Positions 52,595-62,612 of a stretch of DNA of 64,000 nucleotides are shown one piece after another; position 1 is the stretch's first letter, and the number at the start of each line of letters is the position of its first letter. A model generated the notes under the pieces. That model ran no database searches. It was not told the DNA's origin and saw nothing but the letters and a program-made list of their open reading frames with translations. Source of the stretch: an uncultured Clostridia bacterium (lineage in GTDB: Bacteria; Bacillota; Clostridia; Lachnospirales; Lachnospiraceae); assembly GCA_937895705.1 (NCBI GenBank), contig CALBKM010000025.1, positions 1-64,000 on the forward strand. The letters run 5' to 3'. The position numbers and the translations under genes were made by a program.

Positions 52595-55333
52595 TTATTT
52601 ACTAAACTCTTCCACTACTATCCTTTTCCCAACCTTCACCGTCACACACCCACTCTCATCCGTCCGGTACACCCTGCTATTTGCCTCGCAGAGCGTTTCC
52701 AGAGTCTCAATGTGAGGATGTCCGTATCTGTTGTTCTTTCCGCAGGAAATAACGGAAATCCGGGGCTGTAGTGCAGAGATAAATTCTTCCGAAGATGCGG
52801 TGTAAGAACCATGGTGGGAAACCTTTAATACATCTACCGAATTTCCTTGGGACCCACTCCCGTAACCGTTGTCTGCCCCACGGTCCGACACGGTTCCCCC
52901 TAACGTTCCGTTCTCCAACAACCGTACTTCCCCTTCCTTCTCCATATCTCCGGTTAAAAGCAGATCAAACTCCCCATAAGACGCCAGCAACACCAAGGAT
53001 GCCGCATTTTTATTCCCGTATACAACACCTTCCTCCGGTGCCAGACAGGAAAATGCTAATTGCTTTCCGACGCTCATCCGGTCGCCTGCTTTCATGTAAT
53101 GTACTTCTACCTGCTTCTCCTCCGCCAGTTTCAGAAGTTCCGAATAAGCTTCATCCACCGCTCCCGATAACATGTTTTCTCCCTCGACCCCCGCAACACG
53201 CCCTGCCGTTTCCTCCTCCGGTTCATACCACTCCGGCAATACAAGTCGCTTTATCACCGGAGTTCCGGTATACCCCAATACACGTTCCCGGTATTCCGAA
53301 TACGCCGGCATTGCCGCGAGAATCTCCTTCAGTCCGCTTATGTGGTCACTGTCTGTATGACTGACAAAGGCACAGTCAATCACGCGAATTCCTTGAGATT
53401 TCAAGTAAGGAATCAGCCTCTTCTCTCCCACCTTTTGGACACTTGTACTTCCTCCATCCACTAAAAGCACGGCACCACCCTGTTCCCGCAATACAATCCC
53501 GTCCCCTTGCCCCACATCAAGGAAAACCGCCTGAAAGGGTGCGAACGATACCGGTAAAAGGACAAAAGGAAGGAAAAGCAGACAAAAAAACAACGTACTT
53601 TGTTGTCCCAACCGCATCAGAAGACTCTCGGTCTCTATCCGTACACCCTGCAGTATTCTTCCGCACACTCCCACAGCCCTAATACCGACTTTTCTCACCC
53701 TCTTCTTTCCTCGACCTAACCATACATATAAACACACCACCAGTAAAACAAAATATCCCCCCATCTGCCATATCTTCGGCTGTCCTACTAACAACAATGA
53801 ACCCGGAAGTTTTTCCGTCAAACGACACAACATATCGTAAATCCATAAAATCCCGGCAGTACCTCCCGCAAAAAAGTATCCGAGCCACGGCACAAACAAG
53901 CCGCACACACCGGACAACAGCCCACACAACAAAAGAATTGTCATAAGAGGTACGACAATGGGATTTAATAAAAATCCGTAGGACGGATATTCAAAAAAAT
54001 GATACACAACAAAAGGGAAGGTCACTGCCTGAATAGCAAGACCGAACACGAACATGTTCCGAATTTTTTCTCCTATGTACTCACGGACGCGAAACCACCT
54101 GCTGTTACTCCTTAACGCCACTTTTCTTGCGTTTTCAACCGCTACCGCATCGGTTCCGGATGTTGCCGACACTCGCGACAGTTCTCCCCACCCCCGCAGT
54201 AATGCAGCTAGTACCGATGCCCCGTAGGCCGCCGCAAAGGACAACTGAAACGAGGCGGTGTAAAGTGCTCCGGGACTTTGACACAGAATCACGATTACAC
54301 TGGCCGACATTGCCGACAACGTATCATAGGTTCTCCCCAAAGCCGTAGCCGTAAGAAGTAATAAAAACATAATTACAGCCCGCTTCGTGGATGTCCCCGC
54401 TTCCACAAAACTTCCGTACAGAAGCACACCTGCACATGCCGCCGGAATCGCTCCGTTTCTCCCAAGAATCGTCTTTCTGAGCAGCTCATATAATGCAGTT
54501 CCGATCAACGATACGTGCAGTCCCGATATGGCCAGAATATGTGAGATTCCACCGTGCCGGTACAGTTCTTGTGTTTCCTCCGACAACAGTGCACGTTCGC
54601 CCAAAAGCATGGAGGAAATCACACCGGCCCCCTCCGGCCCCAGATAAGTAACATAACTTTCCAATAATTTGTTTTTAGCTTGAAATAGTGCCTGATTCAG
54701 GCGATGATGGAAAAAAGACCGAATCCTAATTGTCTTCCCGTGAACAGCTCCCGTAATTCCCAAAGAAAAATAATACGCTTTTGCATCAAAACTTCCGGGG
54801 TTTGACGCCTCCTCAAAAGTACTTCCGTTTCCGTACACAAATATGCGCTGACCGTATTTTATTTCTCCGTTTTCCGCATAACAATCATCCGCATAAACAA
54901 GTAAATTCCCCACCGGCCGGTACACCGCTTCTTCCTCGTTATAGGGAGCCGCCACCGCATCGTTCAGTTCCAACCGCACCCCGTTTTGTGTCCGCCTCAT
55001 ATGGACCACCGTGCCTTCCGCCAGTACCTCACGTCCTGTCGCCATACACTCCGAAAATGCCGCCGCATCGTTCTCGTATAAGGCTTGTGTCCGGCTCATC
55101 ACTCCATACCCGAACAAAAGAAACACCGGTACTAAAATCAACAGCCGGTCCGCCGCCGAAATCCGCCGTCGTCCCTTCCTCAGACTTAGCAAAAAACACA
55201 TACATCCCAAGGCCAATCCCCCGGCCGTGCCACAGGCCATCCACGGGGGATAATTTGCCAAAACAACTCCCACTACAAACACGGCAGCAAAAAGTACCGC
55301 CGGTCGCTTCAATATTATCCGCTTCCCTATCAT
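52595..55333 (-). CDS. comEC: ComEC/Rec2 DNA uptake channel protein
   Basis: 912 residues. N-terminal membrane helices and an OB-like domain (residues about 10-210), the Competence membrane domain with GAEGVISSMLLGERALL and HILAISGLHVSLIG, and a C-terminal metallo-beta-lactamase domain from about residue 620. The last carries FLDVGQGDGIVL, SHTDSDHISG, LLTGDME and SHHGSYTASS. It forms the channel that brings single-stranded DNA across the membrane, with the lactamase domain as a candidate nuclease. AGGAG lies close to ATG 55333. Follows the GerMN gene by 13 bp. Confidence 0.95.
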   Translation of the reverse strand: MIGKRIILKRPAVLFAAVFVVGVVLANYPPWMACGTAGGLALGCMCFLLSLRKGRRRISAADRLLILVPVFLLFGYGVMSRTQALYENDAAAFSECMATGREVLAEGTVVHMRRTQNGVRLELNDAVAAPYNEEEAVYRPVGNLLVYADDCYAENGEIKYGQRIFVYGNGSTFEEASNPGSFDAKAYYFSLGITGAVHGKTIRIRSFFHHRLNQALFQAKNKLLESYVTYLGPEGAGVISSMLLGERALLSEETQELYRHGGISHILAISGLHVSLIGTALYELLRKTILGRNGAIPAACAGVLLYGSFVEAGTSTKRAVIMFLLLLTATALGRTYDTLSAMSASVIVILCQSPGALYTASFQLSFAAAYGASVLAALLRGWGELSRVSATSGTDAVAVENARKVALRSNSRWFRVREYIGEKIRNMFVFGLAIQAVTFPFVVYHFFEYPSYGFLLNPIVVPLMTILLLCGLLSGVCGLFVPWLGYFFAGGTAGILWIYDMLCRLTEKLPGSLLLVGQPKIWQMGGYFVLLVVCLYVWLGRGKKRVRKVGIRAVGVCGRILQGVRIETESLLMRLGQQSTLFFCLLFLPFVLLPVSFAPFQAVFLDVGQGDGIVLREQGGAVLLVDGGSTSVQKVGEKRLIPYLKSQGIRVIDCAFVSHTDSDHISGLKEILAAMPAYSEYRERVLGYTGTPVIKRLVLPEWYEPEEETAGRVAGVEGENMLSGAVDEAYSELLKLAEEKQVEVHYMKAGDRMSVGKQLAFSCLAPEEGVVYGNKNAASLVLLASYGEFDLLLTGDMEKEGEVRLLENGTLGGTVSDRGADNGYGSGSQGNSVDVLKVSHHGSYTASSEEFISALQPRISVISCGKNNRYGHPHIETLETLCEANSRVYRTDESGCVTVKVGKRIVVEEFSK

Positions 55334-55346
55334 GTTTCTCCTTTCG

Positions 55347-56267
55347 TTATTCTCTCTCTATTACATTCAAATTCCGCTCATACGAAACCGACAAATCCAT
55401 CTTTTCATAAACCTTTTCCTGTTTTCCTTCTACCAGAAACTGTATCCGGTAAATTCCCGGCAATTCCGCCAACGTATTCACCACGGAATAAATCACTACT
55501 TCTTCCGACACCTCCGGCAGCTTGTCCAAAAACTCTTTACTGAAGTTTACCGTACAAACATTATCCTTGGTAGATACCTCCAAAACCTTAACATCCTCCC
55601 GCAACACCGGTCTCATCTCCTCTGCAACCGGTCCGTTAATCAGCTGTTGCAATACAATGACTTCTTCCGCTTCGGAACCGATATACGGAATTCTCAAATT
55701 CGATGCCACAAGACCCGTTCCTTCTTTGTTGGCATAGTAAATCTTTGCATGCAAATACTGGTAGTAGTTTGCCGCCGGACCCGTGCTGTCAACAAAATCC
55801 GTCTCTTTCATAATTCCTACCGGCATCTGACTCATATTCATTAACGGCTGGCCGGCTACATAAATTACTACGGAGTCGATTTTCTCCGTCTGACACAAGG
55901 TTTTTACAATCGCCGCCCGCATCAGAACCTCCCGGATTCCCGACACGGTGCCATAGCTTTCGTTAAACAAAAGTGTAGCCAGACCGCTGGCTTCGATAAA
56001 AACCTCCGGCAACTCCACCGTTTCCGGAATCGCACCCACATGCTCCTTTACTGACGGCGTCCGCATTTTTGAAAGCAACTCCGTTGCCAATTCGATTCCT
56101 TCTTCTTTTTCTGTAACATACCACTCTTCTGACAGACCGGTCTCGGACTCATTCAGGTAATATACCAAAATGTCACCTTCCCACAACGTCGGTTCCGGAC
56201 TTTCCTTACATCCGGCCGTCATCAGACACAATATGAAAATAACAGCCATCCATCCAGTTCGTCTCAT
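55347..56267 (-). CDS. GerMN-domain lipoprotein
   Basis: 306 residues. Lipobox MTAGC at about residue 20. Two GerMN-type repeats: residues about 50-150 and about 170-290, the second with the clear ending EEVIVLQQLINGP ... VCTVNFSKEFLDKLP ... VYSVVNTLAELPGIYRIQFLVEG. GerM has roles in sporulation and germination; in actinobacteria GerMN proteins (LpqB) sit with two-component kinases. Here too it follows directly behind a histidine kinase (10 bp). An envelope sensor for the kinase is a reasonable inference. Confidence 0.9.
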   Translation of the reverse strand: MRRTGWMAVIFILCLMTAGCKESPEPTLWEGDILVYYLNESETGLSEEWYVTEKEEGIELATELLSKMRTPSVKEHVGAIPETVELPEVFIEASGLATLLFNESYGTVSGIREVLMRAAIVKTLCQTEKIDSVVIYVAGQPLMNMSQMPVGIMKETDFVDSTGPAANYYQYLHAKIYYANKEGTGLVASNLRIPYIGSEAEEVIVLQQLINGPVAEEMRPVLREDVKVLEVSTKDNVCTVNFSKEFLDKLPEVSEEVVIYSVVNTLAELPGIYRIQFLVEGKQEKVYEKMDLSVSYERNLNVIERE

Positions 56268-56277
56268 TGCTGCCTCC

Positions 56278-57693
56278 TTACTGTACCGTCATCACAAAGC
56301 TGAGAGGAATACGTACCGTAAAAATCGAACCCACTCCCGGTATACTTTGTACTTTAACGGCCCCCTTATGCATCTGTACCGCACTTTTTGTTATAGCAAG
56401 CCCCAACCCGGTACCTCCGGTTTCCCTGGAACGCGCCTTGTCTACCCGGTAAAAACGGTCAAAAACCAAACTCTGCTCCTCTTCCGGAATACCGATTCCG
56501 GTATCTTCGATTTTCACGTAGAAATATTTGTGATCGGCATTCAAAGAAACCATCACCCGTCCGCCGTCACGATTATACTTTATGGCATTCTCGATTAAAT
56601 TGGTAAAAACCAACGATACCTTTACCTCATCCACTTCCGCAAACACGATTCGGTAACTTTCGAATACCATCTCGATTCCCCGCTTTAACGCCAACGGCTT
56701 CAAACGCTTCAAAATCGTTTCCAAAAGCTCGTTAATATTAATCTCCGTAATATTCAGTTCTCCGGAGGTTTTATCCAGTTTTACAAGGGACAGTAAATCA
56801 TTTACGATTTTTGCCTCCCGGTCGATTTCTGCGTTAATATCCGTAATAAACTCCCGATACATCTCAATCGGCACATCCGGCTCCAGCACCAGAGAGTCCG
56901 AAAGCACCTTAATCGCCGTAAGAGGAGTCTTTAACTCATGGGACACATTGGAAACAAACTCCTGTCTGGATTTTTCCGTGGCAGCCATACGCTCCATCAT
57001 TCTTCCCACGGCATCCGCAATCTGCTCTATCTCCTGATAACTTTCCTCCTCTAAAATCCGGGAACCGTCATAAGACTCCGTGACTTGCTCGATACGTCCC
57101 GAAAGGGCACGCAAAGACTTGGTCATTCCTCCCGAAATCACAAGAGAAACCACCAACAGAACCATTGCGGCACAAAGCAACAGCGCCGCGACATTTTTTT
57201 TAAACATCTGTTGTTCTTCCAGAATATCCGCAAGGGAAGCTTCCAAAATCATAACACCGATTACCTGCCCCTCACTTTCCGCGCTGGCTCCCAGCACAAT
57301 CGGCATTACTACCTCTGCTATTCTTTTCCCCTCGTTGTAATAAGTCCGCATCTCTCCACGCATTGCAAAAATCGGTTCTTCGGAAATCAACGTCTTTCCT
57401 TCCTGTCGTCCCGCAGTATCCGTAACCACCACAAGACCGTTGTTTACCAGAACCACACGCCCCTCCAGCAGTCCGGCAAGAGACTGTAGCTGGGCTGTCA
57501 TTTGCGGCTGCAGCTGTTGTTCCAAATAGCCGTTCTGTGCGATTTGGGACGCAAGAGAAGAACCCTGCTCCACCATTCGTTCCAATCGGGTTTCGTAACC
57601 GCGGTCCCAGTGCATGGTCATTAACACCTGCATACCGATATACAACGGCACGATACCTGCCGCCAAAATAATGAACGACAAACGAACCCTCAT
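56278..57693 (-). CDS. Sensor histidine kinase (WalK/PhoR-like)
   Basis: 471 residues from ATG 57693. Membrane helix at about 5-25, extracellular sensor domain, second helix near 165-190, HAMP (about 190-245), phospho-acceptor motif SNVSHELKTPLTAIK (about 255), and HATPase with NLIENAIKYN, DTGIGIP and GTGLGLAI. GGGA before the ATG is a weak site, so coupling to the upstream response regulator (25 bp away) is likely. Partner of that regulator. Confidence 0.93.
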   Translation of the reverse strand: MRVRLSFIILAAGIVPLYIGMQVLMTMHWDRGYETRLERMVEQGSSLASQIAQNGYLEQQLQPQMTAQLQSLAGLLEGRVVLVNNGLVVVTDTAGRQEGKTLISEEPIFAMRGEMRTYYNEGKRIAEVVMPIVLGASAESEGQVIGVMILEASLADILEEQQMFKKNVAALLLCAAMVLLVVSLVISGGMTKSLRALSGRIEQVTESYDGSRILEEESYQEIEQIADAVGRMMERMAATEKSRQEFVSNVSHELKTPLTAIKVLSDSLVLEPDVPIEMYREFITDINAEIDREAKIVNDLLSLVKLDKTSGELNITEININELLETILKRLKPLALKRGIEMVFESYRIVFAEVDEVKVSLVFTNLIENAIKYNRDGGRVMVSLNADHKYFYVKIEDTGIGIPEEEQSLVFDRFYRVDKARSRETGGTGLGLAITKSAVQMHKGAVKVQSIPGVGSIFTVRIPLSFVMTVQ

Positions 57694-57718
57694 ACTTTTT
57701 CCCGCTTTTAAAAGCAAT

Positions 57719-58408
57719 TTAAACCTTGAAAAAATAGCCAACCCCCCATTTTGTATGTATGTAATCCGGTTCGCTCGGATTTTGTTCAATCTTCTCACGC
57801 AAACGTCTTACATGTACATCTACCGTTCTTACATCCCCCGGATACTCATAGCCCCATACAATATTTAGCAGGTTTTCCCTGCTGTATACCTTGTTCGGAT
57901 TAGTCATAAGGAGCTCCAGCAGGTCAAATTCTTTCGCCGTCAGGTTTACCTCATGACCGCGCAAAAATACTCTGCGTCCGTCCCGCTCCAGACGAATGTC
58001 ACCTACCGTCAGCTTATTATCTTCCGCTGCCGCTTCCGCCTGCTTTCTGCTGCGACGGAAAATCGCTTTAATCCGGGCCTTTACCTCCAGTATATTAAAC
58101 GGTTTTGTAATATAATCATCCGCACCGTACTCCAGACCCATAATCTTATCGATATCCTCACTCTTCGCCGTCAGCATCACAATCGGTACATCGGAAAACT
58201 CCCGGATCTGCTGGCAAACCTCAAACCCGGAAAGCTTCGGCAGCATCAAATCAAGTAAAATCACATCATACGATGCGGACTTTGCGGCCGCCAATGCTTC
58301 TTCACCGTCATATGCACAATCCACCGTAAAGCCCTCCTGCTCCAGGCTGAACTTAATTCCTTTCACAATTAACTTTTCATCGTCTACCACCAAAACTCTC
58401 TTATCCAT
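57719..58408 (-). CDS. OmpR-family response regulator (WalR-like)
   Basis: 229 residues. Receiver with phospho-acceptor D53 in LLDLMLP, T in VMLTAK and K in ITKPF; DNA-binding winged helix at about 130-229 (LTAKEFDLLELLMTNPNKVYSRENLLNIVWG). Closest by eye to WalR/YycF. Whether it is the essential cell-wall regulator or a paralogue cannot be said; no yycH/yycI genes follow. Transcribed in a string comEA - regulator - kinase - GerMN - comEC. Confidence 0.93.
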   Translation of the reverse strand: MDKRVLVVDDEKLIVKGIKFSLEQEGFTVDCAYDGEEALAAAKSASYDVILLDLMLPKLSGFEVCQQIREFSDVPIVMLTAKSEDIDKIMGLEYGADDYITKPFNILEVKARIKAIFRRSRKQAEAAAEDNKLTVGDIRLERDGRRVFLRGHEVNLTAKEFDLLELLMTNPNKVYSRENLLNIVWGYEYPGDVRTVDVHVRRLREKIEQNPSEPDYIHTKWGVGYFFKV

Positions 58409-58420
58409 ATTACCTCCTCG

Positions 58421-59104
58421 TTATTCCGCTACTATATCCTCTTTTATCCGTTCAAACATCGCATCCCCGATACCGGAAACATTTTTTATTTCATCGATAC
58501 TTTGAAATGCACCCACCTTTTCCCGATACTCCAAAATACGCATTGCCTTCGCTTCCCCGATTCCGTCAAGGGTCATCAATTTCCCGGCATCCGCAGTATT
58601 TATATTAACTTTCTCCGGCTGTCCGTCTGTACCGGCGGCTGCTTTCCCGGACGTTTCCGTTCCGGTCTGTTCCAGTCGCTGCTCCGCAGACAATTCCCTT
58701 GTTTCCTCCGAGGTGGGCACATACACCTTCTGACCATCGGACAAACAGGAAGCCAGATTGTGATATGACGTATCCGCATTTTCTGCAAATCCGCCGGCCG
58801 CCTCGATTCCGTCCGCAACCCGACACCCTTTCGGCAACGCATAAACACCTTCCGACACCACCGCCCCGCACATATGCACGTAAATCTCTTCCGGCTGTCC
58901 TTCCGTTACATTATCGTTCTGCTCCGGGTCGTCCGTTACTTCCGGCATATCCTCTGTTTCGCGGAACTTTTCCTCACCCTCATACTTGTCCATCACGATT
59001 TGATCCTCTTTCCGGTCACCGTAGCGAATTCCAAGACACGCCACTCCGCAAACCACCACAAAACAAATCGCCGGAATCCATTTCTTTTTTTGCTTTTTAT
59101 CCAT
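58421..59104 (-). CDS. comEA: ComEA family DNA receptor (SLBB + helix-hairpin-helix)
   Basis: 227 residues from ATG 59104 (GGGAGG 4 nt upstream). An N-terminal membrane anchor (about 10-28), an acidic linker, an SLBB domain (YVHMCGAVVSEGVYALPKGCRV, about 72-135) and a C-terminal HhH domain with INTADAGKLMTLDGIGEAKAMRI and NVSGIGDAMFERI. It binds incoming double-stranded DNA for uptake. First gene of the string leading to comEC. Confidence 0.94.
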   Translation of the reverse strand: MDKKQKKKWIPAICFVVVCGVACLGIRYGDRKEDQIVMDKYEGEEKFRETEDMPEVTDDPEQNDNVTEGQPEEIYVHMCGAVVSEGVYALPKGCRVADGIEAAGGFAENADTSYHNLASCLSDGQKVYVPTSEETRELSAEQRLEQTGTETSGKAAAGTDGQPEKVNINTADAGKLMTLDGIGEAKAMRILEYREKVGAFQSIDEIKNVSGIGDAMFERIKEDIVAE

Positions 59105-59231
59105 ATTTCCTCCCTTAGGGAATGAAAACGGACCTGCTCTCTCATTCTCTATTGTAACGGAACTTCCGCAAAAAAACAAGTGTTTTCAGGCGCATTTTGT
59201 AATCACTTCCGGTTACCAAACCAAACCCTTC

Positions 59232-59675
59232 TTACGGTTTTCCCGCAGACTTAAACCAAATTACTCCGCCTATCGTCACTGCTGCCGCACACAGTTTTTG
59301 CCAGGAAAACGGAACCTTTTCCGTACCGAACAACCCGAACACCTCAATCAGATAGGATGCGATTAACTGCGCCGTCACAATAAACATGGCTGACTTTGCG
59401 GGACCTAAGACAGCCACGCTTTTAATTACGGTAAACGTTATAAACGCTCCCAAGACACCGCCTAACAGAAAATACTTCGGACTCACCTGAAACAGGGAAC
59501 TTAGCGCCTTTTCCTTTCCGGAAATAAACCATGCGATTACACACACCGTCAATGCGGAAAACTGTACAAATCCCGCTGCCGTCCAAATACTTGTCTGCTT
59601 TGTCACACCCGCATTCCATACCCCTTGTATACTCATCAAAGCACCCGATATAATCGCAATCAAAAATCCTAACAT
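59232..59675 (-). CDS. DMT-family transporter (YdcZ/DUF606-like)
   Basis: 147 residues, five membrane helices (half-size DMT), starting LGFLIAIISGALMSIQGVWNAGVTK as in DUF606/YdcZ proteins. Such half-transporters act as dimers; substrate unknown. AGGAGG 7 nt before ATG 59675. Confidence 0.88.
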   Translation of the reverse strand: MLGFLIAIISGALMSIQGVWNAGVTKQTSIWTAAGFVQFSALTVCVIAWFISGKEKALSSLFQVSPKYFLLGGVLGAFITFTVIKSVAVLGPAKSAMFIVTAQLIASYLIEVFGLFGTEKVPFSWQKLCAAAVTIGGVIWFKSAGKP

Positions 59676-59743
59676 GCCGCTACCTCCTTATTATCGGAAG
59701 TATGTGCATTTTCTTTTCAAATATTCGGCAAAAAGGCTTGTAT

Positions 59744-59755
59744 TTCCGATCGGAA
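59744..59755. promoter_or_regulatory. Perfect 12-bp palindrome between divergent genes
   Basis: TTCCGATCGGAA lies midway between the DMT gene and the divergent 59827 gene. Possible operator; no clear promoter elements could be fixed around it. Confidence 0.3.
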
Positions 59756-59826
59756 TATGCCAAGATAATAACAAAGCCAGTCAACTTATTTACAGGTGAA
59801 TTCACAAAACAAAGGAATATCGATTT

Positions 59827-60702
59827 ATGAAAAAAACAACTCGCTCCGATGCTTTATTGTTCAAACAGAAACGATATATTGCAGGTCGAATCCTTGCCCT
59901 GCTTCTTTTGTTTTGCCTTTCTCCTCTCTCCCGTGTATTTTACAGCATGGCAGTGATGAGCATTTACAGCAAAATGAATGAAAAAAACAGCCTTATACAT
60001 ACGGAAGGAATCGAGCTCTCGGTTCCCGGCGGTCTAGCCACCCTGCGCTCCGACTGGTACCCTTTTGTTATGACCTTTGAGGCCAACAGTGGATTCCGTC
60101 ACTTTACCGGAAACTCCTCTCTGGATTTAACCATCCTTTATAACTTTCCAGCATTTTCTCCGGCAAAGGGTTGCAGCCGACTTTACGATACCGCTTCTCC
60201 CTATTACAACAGCTTTTACGGAGCCTATCTGGTAAAGGATTCATCCGGCGGTATTTACGGCTTTACAAGGCAGTCCGACGGTACGCTCTGCCCGGACGCT
60301 GCCGCAGTCGCGGAGGTTCCCAAATATGACTTTTGGCAGTTGGTACTGTCCGAGTTCGGACTTACAAGAGCAAATGCGGTGTTTGACTGGAACATTACGG
60401 ATATTTCCGAACCGATTTATTATGCCGGTGAAGATGGTTTTTACCGCATGGATGCCACGCTTACGGTCAACGGCTCCTCCCACGAATACGACGGCTTTAC
60501 CCAGTCCTATCTACAGTACGGGAAACCGAACTTTCCTGTTACAGACTCGTTAGCTCCTATCCCGATGTACGGCAGACTGTACGGCAAATATCTGGAAGAA
60601 AAACAGGTCTCGTTGTTTTTCTATATTGTGGCGGCAGACACGGAAGTTTTGGAAAAATGCGATAAAGAAATTCTTTCTGAAAGCACCGTTACTTACCGAT
60701 AG
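59827..60702 (+). CDS. Membrane-anchored protein of unknown function
   Basis: 291 residues. One N-terminal membrane helix (about 17-37), then an extracytoplasmic domain of about 250 residues rich in aromatic residues with no motif I recognise. AAGGAA about 10 nt before the ATG. Ends before a terminator. Not recognised. Confidence 0.7.
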   Translation: MKKTTRSDALLFKQKRYIAGRILALLLLFCLSPLSRVFYSMAVMSIYSKMNEKNSLIHTEGIELSVPGGLATLRSDWYPFVMTFEANSGFRHFTGNSSLDLTILYNFPAFSPAKGCSRLYDTASPYYNSFYGAYLVKDSSGGIYGFTRQSDGTLCPDAAAVAEVPKYDFWQLVLSEFGLTRANAVFDWNITDISEPIYYAGEDGFYRMDATLTVNGSSHEYDGFTQSYLQYGKPNFPVTDSLAPIPMYGRLYGKYLEEKQVSLFFYIVAADTEVLEKCDKEILSESTVTYR

Positions 60703-60727
60703 CATTACGCATTTCATTGTCTCCAAA

Positions 60728-60765
60728 AACAACGGCCCGGGATTCTTTCCACGAGCCGTTTGTTT
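60728..60765. terminator. Terminator between convergent genes
   Basis: AACGGCCCG ... CGAGCCGTT stem, followed by TTGTTTCTTTG on plus and by an A/T-rich exit on minus. Confidence 0.65.
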
Positions 60766-60789
60766 CTTTGTTATTCTTTTCTATCCGTT

Positions 60790-61764
60790 CTAAGAAAGCT
60801 TCTCACTTCCGTAACGCTTCACAAAATACGCTTTCACGCTTGCATCACGTTCTGCCAGCTTATTACAGGCATCGGTAGTTGCCTTTCTCTTTTCGAGAAT
60901 CTTCTTTTCGTCTGCACCTTTCACTCCGAAACGCTGTAAATAGCCCCATAAACAATCGTATACTACACATTCTTGAAGCAAAAGTTCTTCATTTTCCGTG
61001 CACTTTCTCATCTCTGTCAGTGCATCTGCCAGTTCAAAAGACTTCTTTACTTTCTCCTTCAAACCGCACTCCGTACAGAACCAGATATCCTTCATCTTCT
61101 TGTCCGTTGCAAAGCAGGCAAGCTCATACAGATTTTGCTTCAGATACAAACCGAATTCCGGCGTATTCTTGGCAAATAACTGCTCCTTTTTCTGATCGCG
61201 GGTATCGTACCAGTTTGGGTACTTTTCTCCGTAAATCGCAAGCGCCTCCTCCGTTCTTCCTTCCGCATGAAGCATTTTTGCCTTCATGTTCCATGCATTT
61301 AACCGAATCGATTCCTCGGTACATCCGCTTAAAATCTTATCACAGACTGTCAGGAATTCCTCCTTGTGCGCCAGTAATGTTGCCGTATCATTATCCGCCA
61401 TATCTCCGGCCAGGTTCCACATATAGTAATGCATCACACGGTAATCGTTCGGATACTCCCCATAAGCCTTCTTAATGACTTCTCCGGCTTTTTCCGGCTC
61501 CGTCAACCAAAGGTTCCGGTAGTACGCCAAAGTCTCTTCAATTTCCGCCTGTATTTTCTCTTCGTCATACCCCATCAGTTCATCCAAGGTCACTCCGAAA
61601 TAATGCGCCAGAGGGAACAACAAGGTAATATCCGGGTAAGTTTCGTTTCTTTCCCACTTACTCACCGCAGTTACCGAAATCCCCAGCACCTCCGCAATCT
61701 GTTCCTGAGTTACGCTCTTTGCTTTTCTTAATCTCTTTATGTTTTCACCGATTCTGATTTCCAT
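60790..61764 (-). CDS. XRE-family regulator with C-terminal helical repeat domain
   Basis: 324 residues from ATG 61764 (AAGGAGAG upstream). The N-terminal helix-turn-helix (LRKAKSVTQEQIAEVLGISVTAVSKWERNETYPDI, about residues 12-46) is followed by about 260 residues of helical, TPR-like sequence. This is the common Lachnospiraceae type of XRE regulator with a sensing domain. No target or partner is evident nearby. Confidence 0.88.
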   Translation of the reverse strand: MEIRIGENIKRLRKAKSVTQEQIAEVLGISVTAVSKWERNETYPDITLLFPLAHYFGVTLDELMGYDEEKIQAEIEETLAYYRNLWLTEPEKAGEVIKKAYGEYPNDYRVMHYYMWNLAGDMADNDTATLLAHKEEFLTVCDKILSGCTEESIRLNAWNMKAKMLHAEGRTEEALAIYGEKYPNWYDTRDQKKEQLFAKNTPEFGLYLKQNLYELACFATDKKMKDIWFCTECGLKEKVKKSFELADALTEMRKCTENEELLLQECVVYDCLWGYLQRFGVKGADEKKILEKRKATTDACNKLAERDASVKAYFVKRYGSEKLS

Positions 61765-61873
61765 AATAATCTCTCCTTTCAAGATATTGTAGCCGGCCGG
61801 CCCACACTTCTATCATATCAGAAACCACAGGAAAGTACAGAACCCGTCAGGAAACCCAAATTTAACCTCCGGT

Positions 61874-62527
61874 TTATTTTTTCCCTCTTTGCGCTTTCTT
61901 TGTAACCAGCTTATAGCTCACCACACACGCGATTGCACCCAACAACACTCCCCCGAAAATCAAAAACGCACAATGCATAAAGAACTCGTCCGGAAGAAGC
62001 AGTATAATCGGATCGGTACGGTAATCGAAAATCCAGTAATCATTGTTAAAAAACAACTCGTGAAAAATCACAAACACCTTGTCCCAGAATAAAGCAGCCA
62101 GGATTCCCAGTACCACCGGCAATCCGCAGGAAACAATGGCGGTCATCTTCAAATACCGGTACTCCTTTTTCTTTGCCATAAATACAATCCCTGCCGCGCC
62201 GAAAACACTGCCGAACACCGCCAGATACTTAAAGATATCGAAGATTTCTTTTACTTCTTCAAAATGAATCTTCCCGTTTTGGGACATCGGCAAGGTTGGG
62301 AACTTTAAATCCCCATCCTTCCAAGCCATATTATAATCAATCAGTGCATCGTAATTCTCCCTTATCTCTCTTTCCGGATATCCGGAGTATTCCGCAATCT
62401 CAAGAACCTCCATATCATGATAGTACAACGGCCGAAACGCCAATGTTCCCACCACGGAAATTCCGATAATCGCCAATGTCAGCACCAGTGCCAATCCTGC
62501 CTGTGCCCACCAAAGTCCTTTTTTCAT
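61874..62527 (-). CDS. DUF1461/TIGR01906-like integral membrane protein
   Basis: 217 residues from ATG 62527 (GAGG 9 nt upstream; another ATG at 62542 lacks a site). Four membrane helices and an extracellular segment after helix 1 (YYHDMEVLEIAEYSGYPEREIRENYDALIDYN) that is characteristic of the TIGR01906 family. Function unknown. Confidence 0.8.
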   Translation of the reverse strand: MKKGLWWAQAGLALVLTLAIIGISVVGTLAFRPLYYHDMEVLEIAEYSGYPEREIRENYDALIDYNMAWKDGDLKFPTLPMSQNGKIHFEEVKEIFDIFKYLAVFGSVFGAAGIVFMAKKKEYRYLKMTAIVSCGLPVVLGILAALFWDKVFVIFHELFFNNDYWIFDYRTDPIILLLPDEFFMHCAFLIFGGVLLGAIACVVSYKLVTKKAQRGKK

Positions 62528-62612
62528 ATCTTCTAACCTCATCTTTTTACCAATATTCTAACCGCAACCGTGTGTCTGTACACACACTTCCGTTATCCTT
62601 TTCCAATTATAA

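Noticed and set aside
61786..61802. GCCGGCCGGC palindrome upstream of the XRE gene
   Set aside because: Short GC palindrome without flanking symmetry. It lies in the leader, and I found no promoter geometry that would make it an operator.
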